Source of the DNA: Desulfovibrionales bacterium | GTDB taxonomy: Bacteria > Desulfobacterota > Desulfovibrionia > Desulfovibrionales > Desulfovibrionaceae | DNA: 64,000 nt | Direction of reading: 5' to 3' | Assembly (NCBI GenBank): GCA_030156255.1 | Contig: JASGMV010000004.1 | Coordinates: 44,313-108,312 of the forward strand | Shown here: positions 16,689 to 25,373 of the stretch, piece by piece | Position numbering within the stretch: the stretch's first letter is position 1 | Layout of the letters: every line of letters begins with the position of its first letter | Made by a program: the position numbers and the translations under genes | Notes under the pieces: model-generated | Seen by the model: only the letters and a program-made list of their open reading frames with translations | Database searches by the model: none | What the model was told of the DNA's origin: nothing

Positions 16689-17506
16689 CGCCGTATTTTG
16701 TAAACTTGCCGTTGGGATACGCCTTTCAGGGAATGTACATCGATTTGTTTCTGGAGCAGAAGGTCTGCCCCGAACTCGGCCTGGAGGGCGTGGACCTGGA
16801 AGACCCCGCCGTATTCAAGCGCATTGAAAACATGGCCGGCCGGATACGCGAAGCCGGACTGGTCTGCAGCGTCCATTTGCCCTGGACTGGACTCTCCATG
16901 TTCGCCCACGGCGCCTCGCTGGAGAGTCGCCTGGACGCGGCCAGCCGCGCTTTGGAGGCGGCGCAGGCGTTCAATCCCGTCCGGCTTGTGGCCCACCCCG
17001 ACATTCCCTCCGGAAGCCTGGAGGAGCGCCGGGCGGATGTCGGCCTGTGCGCCGAGTTGTGGCGGAGGGTCGCGGAGACATGGCCCGGGCATCCGCCCTT
17101 GGCCTTGGAGAATACTTTCGAGGACGATCCCCGGACGCTTGCAGCCCTGGCCGCCGAGATCGATCGGGCCGACGTGGGGCTTTGTTTTGACGTGGGGCAT
17201 TGGCGCGCTTTTGCGCGGGGCGCGGTTCGCAAGAATCTTTCCGTCTGGATGGAAACGCTGGCGCCGTACCTGTCGCACGTACATCTTCACGACAACAACG
17301 GCTGGGAGGATGAACACCTGGGACTGGGCGCCGGTGGCGTGGATTGGGGGGAGTTCGCCGAGACCCTGGCGTTCGCCGTCGGCCCGGTTACGGCCGCGCT
17401 GGAGCCCCACAGCCTGAAGGACTACAACACGACGCTGCGCTATCTCGAAGGCAATCCGATGATTTTAAGCCGCATCAAGCCCGCCCGCCATATTGACAGA
17501 CCTTGA
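16685..17506 (+). CDS. Sugar phosphate isomerase/epimerase-type TIM barrel protein
   Basis: A 273-residue protein of the xylose-isomerase-like/AP endonuclease 2 superfamily. Metal-ligand style motifs are visible: VCSVHLPW, VRLVAHPDI, PLALENTFEDDP, GLCFDVGHW, and HVHLHDNNGWEDEHLGLGAGGVDW, ending ALEPHS. The order (H, E, D/H, HxH, E) fits a divalent-metal TIM barrel. Translation is coupled to dnaE through a 4-base overlap; whether it has to do with DNA (endonuclease IV-like) or with sugars cannot be told. I favour a sugar-type enzyme because DNA-binding loops of endonuclease IV are not evident. Confidence 0.75.
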   Translation: MTPYFVNLPLGYAFQGMYIDLFLEQKVCPELGLEGVDLEDPAVFKRIENMAGRIREAGLVCSVHLPWTGLSMFAHGASLESRLDAASRALEAAQAFNPVRLVAHPDIPSGSLEERRADVGLCAELWRRVAETWPGHPPLALENTFEDDPRTLAALAAEIDRADVGLCFDVGHWRAFARGAVRKNLSVWMETLAPYLSHVHLHDNNGWEDEHLGLGAGGVDWGEFAETLAFAVGPVTAALEPHSLKDYNTTLRYLEGNPMILSRIKPARHIDRP

Positions 17507-17617
17507 TAAACCCGTTGGAATACGTTCAATCAGCAATGACTGTATTGCCGGGAGATCTCTGGCGCCATGCCGGGCATGGCGCCCGACGCCATCATTGAAC
17601 CAGATAAGGAGATCGTG

Positions 17618-18721
17618 ATGCGAATCGGAGTCCCCAGGGAAATCAAGCAGATGGAGAACCGGGTTTCTTTGACGCCCGGAGCTGTGGAGACATTGGTCCG
17701 GCGCGGCCGCGAGGTTGTTGTCGAGCAGGGCGCCGGCGAGGGAAGCGGCTTTTCGGATGAGGAGTACGCCGCCGCCGGGGCCGTCATCGCTGATGCGGCC
17801 GAAGCCTGGGCCTGCCGGATGGTGGTCAAGGTCAAGGAGCCGACGCCCGCGGAGTACGGCTTCTTGCGCGACGACCTGATTTTATTCACTTACCTGCACC
17901 TGGCGGCCAACGAGAGCCTGACCAGGGCGCTGCTCGACAGCCGAACCGCCGCCATCGCCTACGAGACGGTGCAGCTGCCGGACAAGAGCCTTCCGTTGCT
18001 GACGCCCATGAGCGAGGTGGCGGGGCGCATGGCCACGCAAGTGGGGGCGCAATATCTGGAAAAACCCAACGGCGGGCGCGGCGTGCTTCTTTCGGGCGCC
18101 CCGGGCGTGCCCCCGGCGTCCGTGGTCATTATCGGCTGCGGGGTGGTGGGGGCCAACGCGGCGAAAATCGCCGTGGGCATGGGCGCCATGGTGACGGTTT
18201 TCGACGTCAACCACCACCGGCTCATGTACCTGGACGATCTGTACCGGGGGCGGTTGATCACCATGAACTCGACGGAGCCCAACATTCGGGAGGCCGTACG
18301 GCAGGCCGACCTTGTCATCGGCGCCGTGCTCATCCCAGGGGCCAAGGCCCCTCGGCTGGTCTCCAGAGAAATGGTGGCCGCCATGAAGGAAGGGGCGGTC
18401 ATCGTGGACGTGGCGGTGGACCAGGGCGGTTGCGTGGAGACCACCCGGGCCACCACGCACGACGCCCCCACCTACGTGGTGGACGGCGTCGTTCATTATG
18501 GCGTGGCCAACATGCCCGGGGCCGTTCCCCGCACCTCGACCTTCGCTCTGGTCAACCAGACCATGCCGTACATCCAACGCATCGCGGACAAGGGGTTGGC
18601 GGCTCTGTCCGACGACCCGGCCCTGGCCTTGGGCTTGAACGCCTGGCGCGGCAGACTGACATATCAGGCCGTGGCCGAGGCTTTCGACCTGCCCTGTTGC
18701 TCTCCCGGCGAAGTGTTGTGA
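17618..18721 (+). CDS. ald: Alanine dehydrogenase
   Basis: Interconverts L-alanine and pyruvate plus ammonia with NAD. The 367-residue cytoplasmic enzyme has the family opening MRIGVPREIKQMENRVSLTP, the substrate-binding KVKEP (lysine about 73) and catalytic LHLA (histidine about 94), the NAD fold GCGVVGANAAKIA, DVAVDQGGC and the C-terminal VANMPGAVPRTST. AAGGAGATCGTG precedes ATG 17618. It stands alone with a hairpin after it, in keeping with use of alanine as a carbon and nitrogen source. Confidence 0.97.
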   Translation: MRIGVPREIKQMENRVSLTPGAVETLVRRGREVVVEQGAGEGSGFSDEEYAAAGAVIADAAEAWACRMVVKVKEPTPAEYGFLRDDLILFTYLHLAANESLTRALLDSRTAAIAYETVQLPDKSLPLLTPMSEVAGRMATQVGAQYLEKPNGGRGVLLSGAPGVPPASVVIIGCGVVGANAAKIAVGMGAMVTVFDVNHHRLMYLDDLYRGRLITMNSTEPNIREAVRQADLVIGAVLIPGAKAPRLVSREMVAAMKEGAVIVDVAVDQGGCVETTRATTHDAPTYVVDGVVHYGVANMPGAVPRTSTFALVNQTMPYIQRIADKGLAALSDDPALALGLNAWRGRLTYQAVAEAFDLPCCSPGEVL

Positions 18722-18760
18722 TGCGCAAGGCCGAATAAACGCGGCCTCGGTCGAAACGAA

Positions 18761-18789
18761 AGCCGGAGCGGCACACCCCGCTCCGGCTT
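18761..18789 (+). terminator. Hairpin after ald
   Basis: AGCCGGAGCGG pairs with CCGCTCCGGCT around a short loop. The T run after it is poor, so this is a probable rather than certain terminator. It may also serve the convergent MucR-like gene. Confidence 0.55.
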
Positions 18790-18838
18790 CATACGCAACG
18801 CGCCCCCCCAGAAGCGGTGCGAACAATCAGCCCGGTTC

Positions 18839-19234
18839 TCAATCTTTTTTACGACGCTCCCACAGCTTCATGTCCTTCATCTTTTTGCGGCGATCCCGCT
18901 GCAGGGATTTGCAGACGAGCGGCATGCCTTTCGGATATCCCCACTTTTCGCGGTATTCGTCCGGAGTCAATCCGAACTTGGCCAGATGCCGTTTGGTCAG
19001 GATTTTGAAGGCCTTGCCGGACTCCAGACAGATGATGGATTTTTCCCTGACGGCCTTCTTGGGATCAACCGGCGGATTTTTGGTTTCCGGCCCTTGCACT
19101 TCCAGGCCTTCGCCAATGTTTTTGATGTCGTCAGCGAGTTTTTGCACCATGGAGGTGATTTCCTCCTCGGTCATGCTGCGCACGCTCGCTTGCGCCTTGA
19201 CGATCTCTAACGCTTGTTTGAGATGGTCTTCCAT
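18839..19234 (-). CDS. MucR/Ros-like transcriptional regulator without zinc ligands
   Basis: A 131-residue protein. Residues about 64-130 match the Ros/MucR DNA-binding region: CLESGKAFKILTKRHLAKFG, then LTPDEYREKWGYPKGMPLV and a basic tail. True Ros proteins bind zinc with two cysteines and two histidines. Here the second cysteine is serine and the last histidine is missing, so a zinc-less version is predicted, as known for some MucR relatives that keep the fold through hydrophobic contacts. The N-terminal half (about 1-60) is acidic and helical and could mediate oligomerisation. AAAGGAGG precedes the ATG. Such proteins silence AT-rich promoters; the upstream region is AT-rich. Confidence 0.82.
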   Translation of the reverse strand: MEDHLKQALEIVKAQASVRSMTEEEITSMVQKLADDIKNIGEGLEVQGPETKNPPVDPKKAVREKSIICLESGKAFKILTKRHLAKFGLTPDEYREKWGYPKGMPLVCKSLQRDRRKKMKDMKLWERRKKD

Positions 19235-19786
19235 ACGTCCTCCTTTATTGGTCTCGCGTAATTAAGCATGTGCGTCCCGGGTTGTCAATTTGATTTCGGG
19301 TGTGGTGCAGTTGTGCGACATGTTCCTTGCGAATGGAGCTATGCCCTGGCTTCACAGCGCATAATTGTATGGACGCTTGATGCGATGTTTGCGTTACATC
19401 GCAATGTACAAAACATTTCGGAGAGGAACGACGCTTCGAGCGGGCAAAAGCCGCGAGGGACGATTCTAAAATAGCGCTGCATATTCATGCAAGCGGAATA
19501 TTTAAAACATTTGTTTCACATGAATGAAATTTTCTTTAAAAGCACTCCAGTTGGAAACGTTGCAGGATGAAGGTGGTTGCCTTGGACTCCGGCCGGCCGC
19601 TGTCTCTCTAAGCGCGCGCTGAAATTTCAGGCGGGGACGACGCAACGTCGGGCTGGAGGTGTTTTTGAGGAGGGAAGCGGCGAAGTTGGGCGTGCGCCGT
19701 GCAAGACGCGCGCGCAACGCCGTTGCGTTGGAATTGAAAACGCGCGGCGTCGAATTGAAGAGGGGGGAGGAACGGAATTGCGGTCG
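19235..19786. other. AT-rich intergenic region upstream of the MucR-like gene
   Basis: About 550 bases with no gene I can support. The first 330 are clearly richer in A and T than the rest of the window, with repeated TTTAAA and AATATT-like steps, plausible for self-regulation by the MucR-like protein. The remainder shows nothing recognisable. Confidence 0.5.
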
Positions 19787-20593
19787 CTATACGGCGATAT
19801 CCAGCACGGCGCCCGGAGACGCCGCAGGCGCGGACAGGCCCGAGAGGCTTTGGGCCAGCATTCCGGAGGCGGCGGACACGGCTTCCTCTCCGTAGGTCTG
19901 GTTGAGTTCGGCCATCCAGTCAGAGAGGTTCTGGCGCAAGCTTCCGTCCTCTCCGGTTTGTTGGATGATCGAAAGCAGACTCTGGGCCGCCTGTTCGCCG
20001 TAAGCCGCGCCGAAGTCGGACAGGGCCGAGGAGATGGCCTGGAGCGCTCCTGAGGTTCCCGCCGGGGCGGCGAGGAACTTTTCGTTGTAGCCGTTGTCGA
20101 AATACTTGTTCAGGGCGTTGTTCAACGCTCCGTTGAACTTTGAGATGACCTTGTCCCCGGCGGAAAATCCGTAATTTCCGTCCACCATTTTTATGACGCC
20201 CAGCAGGCCGTTGCTGAGGCTGTCTTCGGTGACGCCGGAGGATGTCTTCTGGAGGATGATTCCTCTGGCCGCGGAGGCCGCGTTTTCGCCGAAATTCTCC
20301 TCGATGTAATGCAGGGCGTCGGTCAGGGATGCTCCCAGCGAAGCCGCGTTGTTCCCCGTTTCGCTTCCGTCTTCGGACGCCGTCTCTTCGGATTGCTGGG
20401 CGGCGAGGCGGCGCAGAATTTCGTCGCTGAAGGTCTCGGACAGGGAGGCCGAAGACGCTTCCGTCCGGGAGGAAACGTGCAGGGATCCGTAAGACGCGCC
20501 GGTGGAGGAACGGCTGGAGGAGCCTGTCAGGCTTTGAAGGAGGCTTTGCCCGCCGTAGCTTGCGGAGGTATAGCTCAAGACACCGGATATCAT
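19787..20593 (-). CDS. Repeat-containing protein of unknown function
   Basis: A 268-residue protein with no cysteine and no cleavable signal peptide. The first 80 residues are serine-rich and low complexity (GQSLLQSLTGSSSRSSTG), like the unstructured N-termini of flagellar type III export substrates, which is only a suggestion. The rest carries four copies of a short motif with aromatic residue, glycine and alanine: FGENAAS at 101, YGFSAGD at 141, YGEQAAQ at 198 and YGEEAVS at 234, each starting an amphipathic helix of about a dozen residues. I do not recognise the family. GGGAG lies upstream of the ATG; the gene stands alone. Confidence 0.65.
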   Translation of the reverse strand: MISGVLSYTSASYGGQSLLQSLTGSSSRSSTGASYGSLHVSSRTEASSASLSETFSDEILRRLAAQQSEETASEDGSETGNNAASLGASLTDALHYIEENFGENAASAARGIILQKTSSGVTEDSLSNGLLGVIKMVDGNYGFSAGDKVISKFNGALNNALNKYFDNGYNEKFLAAPAGTSGALQAISSALSDFGAAYGEQAAQSLLSIIQQTGEDGSLRQNLSDWMAELNQTYGEEAVSAASGMLAQSLSGLSAPAASPGAVLDIAV

Positions 20594-20664
20594 CCCTGTA
20601 AACTCCCGTTGCCAGCGTTATCGGACGATCCAGGAGGAACTTTAGGGGGCGCACGCAGTTGAAC

Positions 20665-20699
20665 ATAAAAACGGGCCGGCGGAACGCCCGCCGGCCCGT
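20665..20699 (-). terminator. Rho-independent terminator of acs
   Basis: ACGGGCCGGCGG pairs with CCGCCGGCCCGT and is followed on the minus strand by TTTTTATG. It separates acs from the downstream repeat-protein gene. Confidence 0.85.
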
Positions 20700-20769
20700 C
20701 GATTCCGGTTGCCTTCGGTCCAGAATTGGACCAACCGTCGCGGCTTTCGCCGGTTTCGGCGTCCGCTGT

Positions 20770-22749
20770 TTACACTTCCATGAGCTCCCGGTTGCCTTCG
20801 ATGAGGTCCGTGACCACCGTGGGATCGGCCAGCGTCGAGGTGTCGCCGAGGTTGGAGGTGTCGCCCTCGACGATTTTCCTCAAGATACGGCGCATGATTT
20901 TTCCGCTGCGCGTTTTGGGCAGCCCGGGAGTGAATTGGATGAACTCCGGCGTGGCGATAGGGCCTATTTCCTTGCGGACATGGGCCTTGAGCTCCGCCAG
21001 CAATTCGTCGGACTCGTCTTCGTCGCCCTTGAGGGTCACATACGCGTAGATGGATTGCCCTTTGATCTCGTGGGGCATGCCCACCACCGCGGCCTCCGCG
21101 ACCGCCGGATGGGAAACCAGGGCGGATTCGACTTCCGCGGTGCCCATGCGGTGGCCGGAGACGTTGATCACGTCGTCGACCCGGCCCATGATCCAGAAGT
21201 AGCCGTCTTCGTCGCGGCGGGCGCTGTCTCCGGACTCATAGGCGCCGGGGAAGCCGGCGAAGTACTGGGACTTGAACCGCTCGGGCGAACCCCAAACGCC
21301 GCTCAACATGCCGGGCCAGGGTCTGCGGATGATCAGAAAACCGCCTTCGTTGGCCGCGGTCTCCCGTCCTTCGTTGTCGACGATGGCGGCGTCGATGCCC
21401 GGCAGGGGCAGCGAGGCGGAGCCGGGTTTCTGGGGCGTGGCGAAGGGCAGTCCGGCGATGACGTGTCCGCCGGTTTCGGTTTGCCACCATGTGTCGACGA
21501 TGGGCAGTTTCTCCTTGCCGATGTTGGTGTGCAGCCACATCCAGGCTTCCGGGTTGATGGGCTCGCCCACCGAGGCCAGAATGCGCAGGCTGGAGAGGTC
21601 GTGGCGGCGCGTCCATTGGTCGCCTTCGCGCATCAGGGCGCGGATGGCCGTGGGCGCGGTATAGAAGATGTTGACCCGGAACTTCTCGCAAATTTGCCAG
21701 AAGCGGTCGGGGTTGGGGTACGTTGGCGCGCCTTCGAACATGACCGACGTGGCGCCGAGGGCCAGCGGTCCATAGATGATGTAGGAGTGCCCGGTGACCC
21801 AGCCGATGTCCGCCGTGCACCAGTGAACGTCGTTGTCCTTGAGGTCGAAGACCCACTGGTTGGTGTGGGCGGTGTAGAGCATGTACCCGGCGGTGGAGTG
21901 GAAGACGCCCTTGGGCTTGCCCGTGGAGCCGCTGGTGTAGAGGATGAACAGCGGGTCTTCGGCGTCCATCTCCTCGCACGGGCAGGCGCTGGACAGCGAT
22001 CCGTCGGCCATGGCCTCGCGCCAGTCGATGTCCCGGCCTTCGACCATGTTGATGTCGTTGCCGGCGTGCTTCACGACGATGCAGTGCTCCACGGAAGGGC
22101 AACCTTCCAGGGCTTCGTCCGCGTTCGGCTTGAGCGGGATGACGCGCCCTGCCCGTATGACGCCGTCGCCGGAGATGAGGACCTTGGCTTGGCAGTCGTT
22201 GAGGCGGTCGCGCAGGCTCGACGCCGAGAAGCCGGCGAAGACAACGGAGTGCGGCGCGCCGATGCGGGCGCAGGCCAGCGTGGCGATGGCCAGTTCGGGG
22301 ATCATGGGCAGATAGATGCCGACCCGGTCGCCCTTTCCGACGCCCATGGACTTCAATATGTTGGCGAAGCGGCAGACTTCGCGGTGAAGCATGTCGTACG
22401 TATAAATCTTGACCGCGTTGTCGTCCTCGCCCTGCCAGATGAGGGCGGCCTTGTTGCGCCGTCCGTCCGTCAGATGGCGGTCCAGGCAGTTATAAGCGGC
22501 GTTGAGCTTGCCTCCCTGAAACCACCTGATTTCGGGCTTGTCGAAATCGTAGTCCAGCACCTTGTCCCATTTTTTGGACCAATCCAGGAGTTCGTCGGCG
22601 CGCTCGGCCCAGAAGCCTTCCATGTCGTCGAGGGAGCGCTTGTAGATTTTCTTGTATTCGTCCAGGCTGCTGACTGCTGCCTTATCGTTTGCCGGCGCCG
22701 GAAACAAACGTTTTTCCTTGAGCAGGTTTTCTATGGTTGCGTCAGTCAT
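20770..22749 (-). CDS. acs: Acetyl-CoA synthetase
   Basis: Activates acetate with ATP and CoA to acetyl-CoA. The 659-residue protein matches the family length and motifs: [17 protein letters not shown] near the start, the adenylate-forming loop [40 protein letters not shown], and the C-terminal [16 protein letters not shown] with the catalytic, acetylation-prone lysine. GAGGGGGAA precedes ATG 22749; a longer frame has no ribosome binding site. It is a monocistronic unit with terminator at 20665-20699. Confidence 0.97.
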   Translation of the reverse strand: MTDATIENLLKEKRLFPAPANDKAAVSSLDEYKKIYKRSLDDMEGFWAERADELLDWSKKWDKVLDYDFDKPEIRWFQGGKLNAAYNCLDRHLTDGRRNKAALIWQGEDDNAVKIYTYDMLHREVCRFANILKSMGVGKGDRVGIYLPMIPELAIATLACARIGAPHSVVFAGFSASSLRDRLNDCQAKVLISGDGVIRAGRVIPLKPNADEALEGCPSVEHCIVVKHAGNDINMVEGRDIDWREAMADGSLSSACPCEEMDAEDPLFILYTSGSTGKPKGVFHSTAGYMLYTAHTNQWVFDLKDNDVHWCTADIGWVTGHSYIIYGPLALGATSVMFEGAPTYPNPDRFWQICEKFRVNIFYTAPTAIRALMREGDQWTRRHDLSSLRILASVGEPINPEAWMWLHTNIGKEKLPIVDTWWQTETGGHVIAGLPFATPQKPGSASLPLPGIDAAIVDNEGRETAANEGGFLIIRRPWPGMLSGVWGSPERFKSQYFAGFPGAYESGDSARRDEDGYFWIMGRVDDVINVSGHRMGTAEVESALVSHPAVAEAAVVGMPHEIKGQSIYAYVTLKGDEDESDELLAELKAHVRKEIGPIATPEFIQFTPGLPKTRSGKIMRRILRKIVEGDTSNLGDTSTLADPTVVTDLIEGNRELMEV

Positions 22750-23090
22750 GGGTTCCCCCTCTGTTGTTTTCGTTACGATTTCCGATCCGGTCCGCATCCA
22801 GCCCACAGCCGCGCAAGGACGACGATCAGGCGGGATGCCGGCGTTCGCTCCGGCGGCGCCGGAGGTTGATTCACTATATAAGTCGGGAAGGTCGAAATCG
22901 GGATGGATTTCCGGTGAACGGCGCCAAACAACCCGGTCAGCGGCGCACCGTCGGCGGGGCGGGAAGCTCCGGCAGGTTAACGGTCGATGGGAATCCGTGA
23001 GCGGCCGTGCGCGCAAGGGAATTCACTTTTCCCTCCCCCTCTGTTATCGCAGGGCTAACGGATGGGGTAACCCTCAACGAGAGGCGGAAC
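22750..23090. other. Divergent intergenic region acs / cvpA
   Basis: About 340 bases. Contains TATATA near 22877, a possible -10 for acs on the minus strand, without a matching -35. No other signal was recognised. Confidence 0.4.
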
Positions 23091-23630
23091 ATGAATTTTC
23101 TGGACGTGCTTTTTCTGGTCATACTGGGCATATTCGCCCTGCGCGGCCTGCTCCGAGGATTTCTCAAGGAAGTCCTGTCGCTGGCGGGTATGGTGGTTGG
23201 GTTCTGGCTGGCCAGCAAGTACAACGTTCTGCTGGCCCCTCATTTGGCCGCGTACATCAAAGGCGACGGACAGGCCTTGGCTGTGGCGTGGCTGGTCATT
23301 TTCATCGCGGCCACCGTTCTGGTCTGGATTCTCATCAGGGTGGCTTCCTCTTTCCTCAAGGTTTCCATGCTCGGCTGGCTGGACGCCGTGAGCGGAGGCG
23401 TTTTCGGCTTCGTCGAAGGCCTGCTGTTGGTTCTGGTCGTCGTGGTTTTACTTTTGAATTTTATGCCCACTGCAAATTTCGTCAGCAACTCCAGTTTGAT
23501 GCCGCGGCTTGAGCGCACGGCCTCCGTGGTCCTGGAACATCTGCCGGAAGGCGTCGGCAAGACGCTGGAGCATAACGGGCTCCGGCTGCCGAAAGTCTCG
23601 TCCGGTCTTTTTTCCACCGATAAATTTTAG
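23091..23630 (+). CDS. CvpA family inner-membrane protein
   Basis: A 179-residue membrane protein with four hydrophobic segments (about 3-20, 25-40, 62-85, 100-125). The family signature is LRGLLRGFLKEVLSLAGMVVGFWLA at the first loop. In enterics CvpA is needed for colicin V production and envelope-stress tolerance; its biochemical role is unknown. ATG 23091 follows GAGAGGCGG. It is eight bases upstream of mazG, so the two form an operon. Confidence 0.88.
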   Translation: MNFLDVLFLVILGIFALRGLLRGFLKEVLSLAGMVVGFWLASKYNVLLAPHLAAYIKGDGQALAVAWLVIFIAATVLVWILIRVASSFLKVSMLGWLDAVSGGVFGFVEGLLLVLVVVVLLLNFMPTANFVSNSSLMPRLERTASVVLEHLPEGVGKTLEHNGLRLPKVSSGLFSTDKF

Positions 23631-23638
23631 TCTCCCCC

Positions 23639-24499
23639 ATGTCAAAACAATCCGCTGATCTTTCTCCTCTCAATGACGTTCTTTTGCGCTTGCTCGGTCC
23701 CGACGGCTGCCCTTGGGACAAACGGCAAACTCCCGCCAGCCTCTGCGATTACATCGTGGAGGAGGCGTTCGAACTGGTCGGCGCCATCCGGGAAGCCCAG
23801 GGGGCGGGTGAAGAGTCGGACGCCTCTTTGCAGGATGGCCCGGCCGTGGACGATATCATCGAAGAGATCGGGGATGTCCTGTTTCTCTTGATGTTCGCTG
23901 CGGAGCTTGTGGAGCGCAGAACCGGCCGAGGCCTGGCGGAAGCCGTGTCCCTGGCCGCCGCCAAGATGATCCGCCGGCACCCGCACGTCTTCGGCGATTT
24001 GCAGGTCGACAATCAGGAGCAGTTGCTTCGCAATTGGGAGCGCATCAAACGGGAGGAGAAGCAAGAGGCCGGTCGGGGCAAGGGGTTGTACGACAGCCTG
24101 CCCGTGGGCCTGCCGCCCCTGCTCAAGGCCTACCGCATTCACTCCAAGGCCGCGCGGGTGGGCTTCACCTGGGACTCGGACGAGGAAGCCTGGGGCCAGT
24201 TCAAAGAGGAGCTGGAGGAGTGGCGCCGAGCCCGGGCCGCCGGCGACGCCGAGGCTTCAAGCCGCGAGTTCGGCGACGTGGTTTTTACTCTGGTGGAACT
24301 GGGCCGGAGGGAGGGCGTCAAGGCCAATGCTTCGTTGGATTACGCCAACCGCCGGTTCCTGGAGCGATTTGAAGTCATGGAGCGGTTGGCCGTGGAGCAG
24401 GGACGGGATCTGCCCGCTTTGCCCCTGGCCGAAAAGAACAAGCTGTGGGAGCGCGCCAAAGAAGAAGTCAAAACCCGGGATAAAGCTGTTCCTCAATAG
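23639..24499 (+). CDS. mazG: Nucleoside triphosphate pyrophosphohydrolase MazG
   Basis: Hydrolyses (d)NTPs to monophosphate and pyrophosphate, cleaning the nucleotide pool. The 286-residue protein has the duplicated MazG domain: CPWDKRQTPASLCDYIVEEAFE with EEIGDVLF in the first half, and ARVGFTWDSDEEAWGQFKEELEEW with EFGDVVFTLVEL in the second. These supply the EExxE and ExxD metal ligands. It follows cvpA directly. The last 32 bases overlap the 3' end of the convergent lipoprotein gene. Confidence 0.95.
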   Translation: MSKQSADLSPLNDVLLRLLGPDGCPWDKRQTPASLCDYIVEEAFELVGAIREAQGAGEESDASLQDGPAVDDIIEEIGDVLFLLMFAAELVERRTGRGLAEAVSLAAAKMIRRHPHVFGDLQVDNQEQLLRNWERIKREEKQEAGRGKGLYDSLPVGLPPLLKAYRIHSKAARVGFTWDSDEEAWGQFKEELEEWRRARAAGDAEASSREFGDVVFTLVELGRREGVKANASLDYANRRFLERFEVMERLAVEQGRDLPALPLAEKNKLWERAKEEVKTRDKAVPQ

Positions 24500-25142
24500 G
24501 CGTATATTGGAATTTCTGCTTTCTGGAGCCTTCCTCGGGGGGGGCTTTCCGTCCTTTGGAGTCTGCGGCCGCCGGCTTCGGATGTGTTGTCGGCGGATTC
24601 TCTAGACTCACCTTGTTATATTTCGTCTTTTGCGGCGTATGCTCCGGTTCGGCCTGGGCTGGGCCTGCGGTGTTGTTGCTTTTTGGGGACGCGGCCGCGC
24701 GGTTCACGGCGGGGAACACGGGAAGCGCTCGGGCCGAAGGAAACTCTGGAAGCAAGGCGTAGTCTTGGCGATCCTCCTCCATGCGCGGCAGGGTGGGCGT
24801 CGCCGGAAGTCGGCCGTCGGCTGTGCTGTTCATATTGTCCAAACCGGGACTGTGTCCGGCCAAGGGCCCCGGATTGAAGGCCTCGTCTATGTATGCGGCG
24901 TTCTCCTCGTGCACCCGGGGCATCATGTCGTTGGCGTTCATCTCCATGGCCGTGGCTCCGCCGAGCGCCATGACCGCAGTGGCCGCGGTCGAGACGGCTA
25001 CGGCCGCGCAGCCGGCCAAAGGCGCGAAGCAGACCAACAACGCCAGGAAGCTTCCTGCGGATGAAGAAAAAAGACGGCCTACGCGGTGCATTAAATCAGA
25101 ATAACAAGATTTTCGACGGCTGAAAAGCCGGTGGAGCTTCAT
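24468..25142 (-). CDS. Lipoprotein of unknown function
   Basis: About 224 residues (207 if ATG 25091 is used). A hydrophobic segment with lipobox LAGC (SFLALLVCFAPLAGCAAVAV) is followed by an alanine-rich stretch and then a proline-rich, poorly structured tail (KTKYNKVSLENPPTTHPKPA). I do not recognise the family. The lipobox and the low-complexity proline tail suggest an envelope-anchored protein that reaches across the periplasm. No good ribosome binding site marks either start. The gene overlaps the mazG 3' end by 32 bases and is divergent from the chemoreceptor gene. Confidence 0.6.
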   Translation of the reverse strand: MKLHRLFSRRKSCYSDLMHRVGRLFSSSAGSFLALLVCFAPLAGCAAVAVSTAATAVMALGGATAMEMNANDMMPRVHEENAAYIDEAFNPGPLAGHSPGLDNMNSTADGRLPATPTLPRMEEDRQDYALLPEFPSARALPVFPAVNRAAASPKSNNTAGPAQAEPEHTPQKTKYNKVSLENPPTTHPKPAAADSKGRKAPPEEGSRKQKFQYTPIEEQLYPGF

Positions 25143-25276
25143 ATGAAACGACGGTGTGATAAGGGCAGTGAAAGAAACAATGAAGATTTTTGTTGCGAAA
25201 CTTGGCGATTGTTTAAAGACTTGCGTGTGATTAACATATGCACGACAATAGCGCGCAGAGGGTTGTGATTGCCTTT

Positions 25277-25304
25277 TATAATTAAGAATAGTAGCTAGTA
25301 CTAT
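25277..25304 (+). promoter_or_regulatory. TATAAT box followed by a palindrome (possible operator) upstream of the chemoreceptor gene
   Basis: TATAAT lies at 25277-25282. Six bases later ATAGTA-GCTAG-TACTAT (25288-25304) is a perfect inverted repeat across the expected transcription start, a usual operator position. No good -35 box was seen at 17 bases, which would fit an activator-dependent promoter. Confidence 0.4.
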
Positions 25305-25373
25305 CCTTGTAAAGACTTGCTTGCTGGGCTGGTTCTTTCCGGGGAAGTTTGAAGATTTCAGGGAGAAACGAAT

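Noticed and set aside
20659..22869. Long open frame antisense to acs
   Set aside because: Shadow of a certain gene; starts in the acs terminator region.
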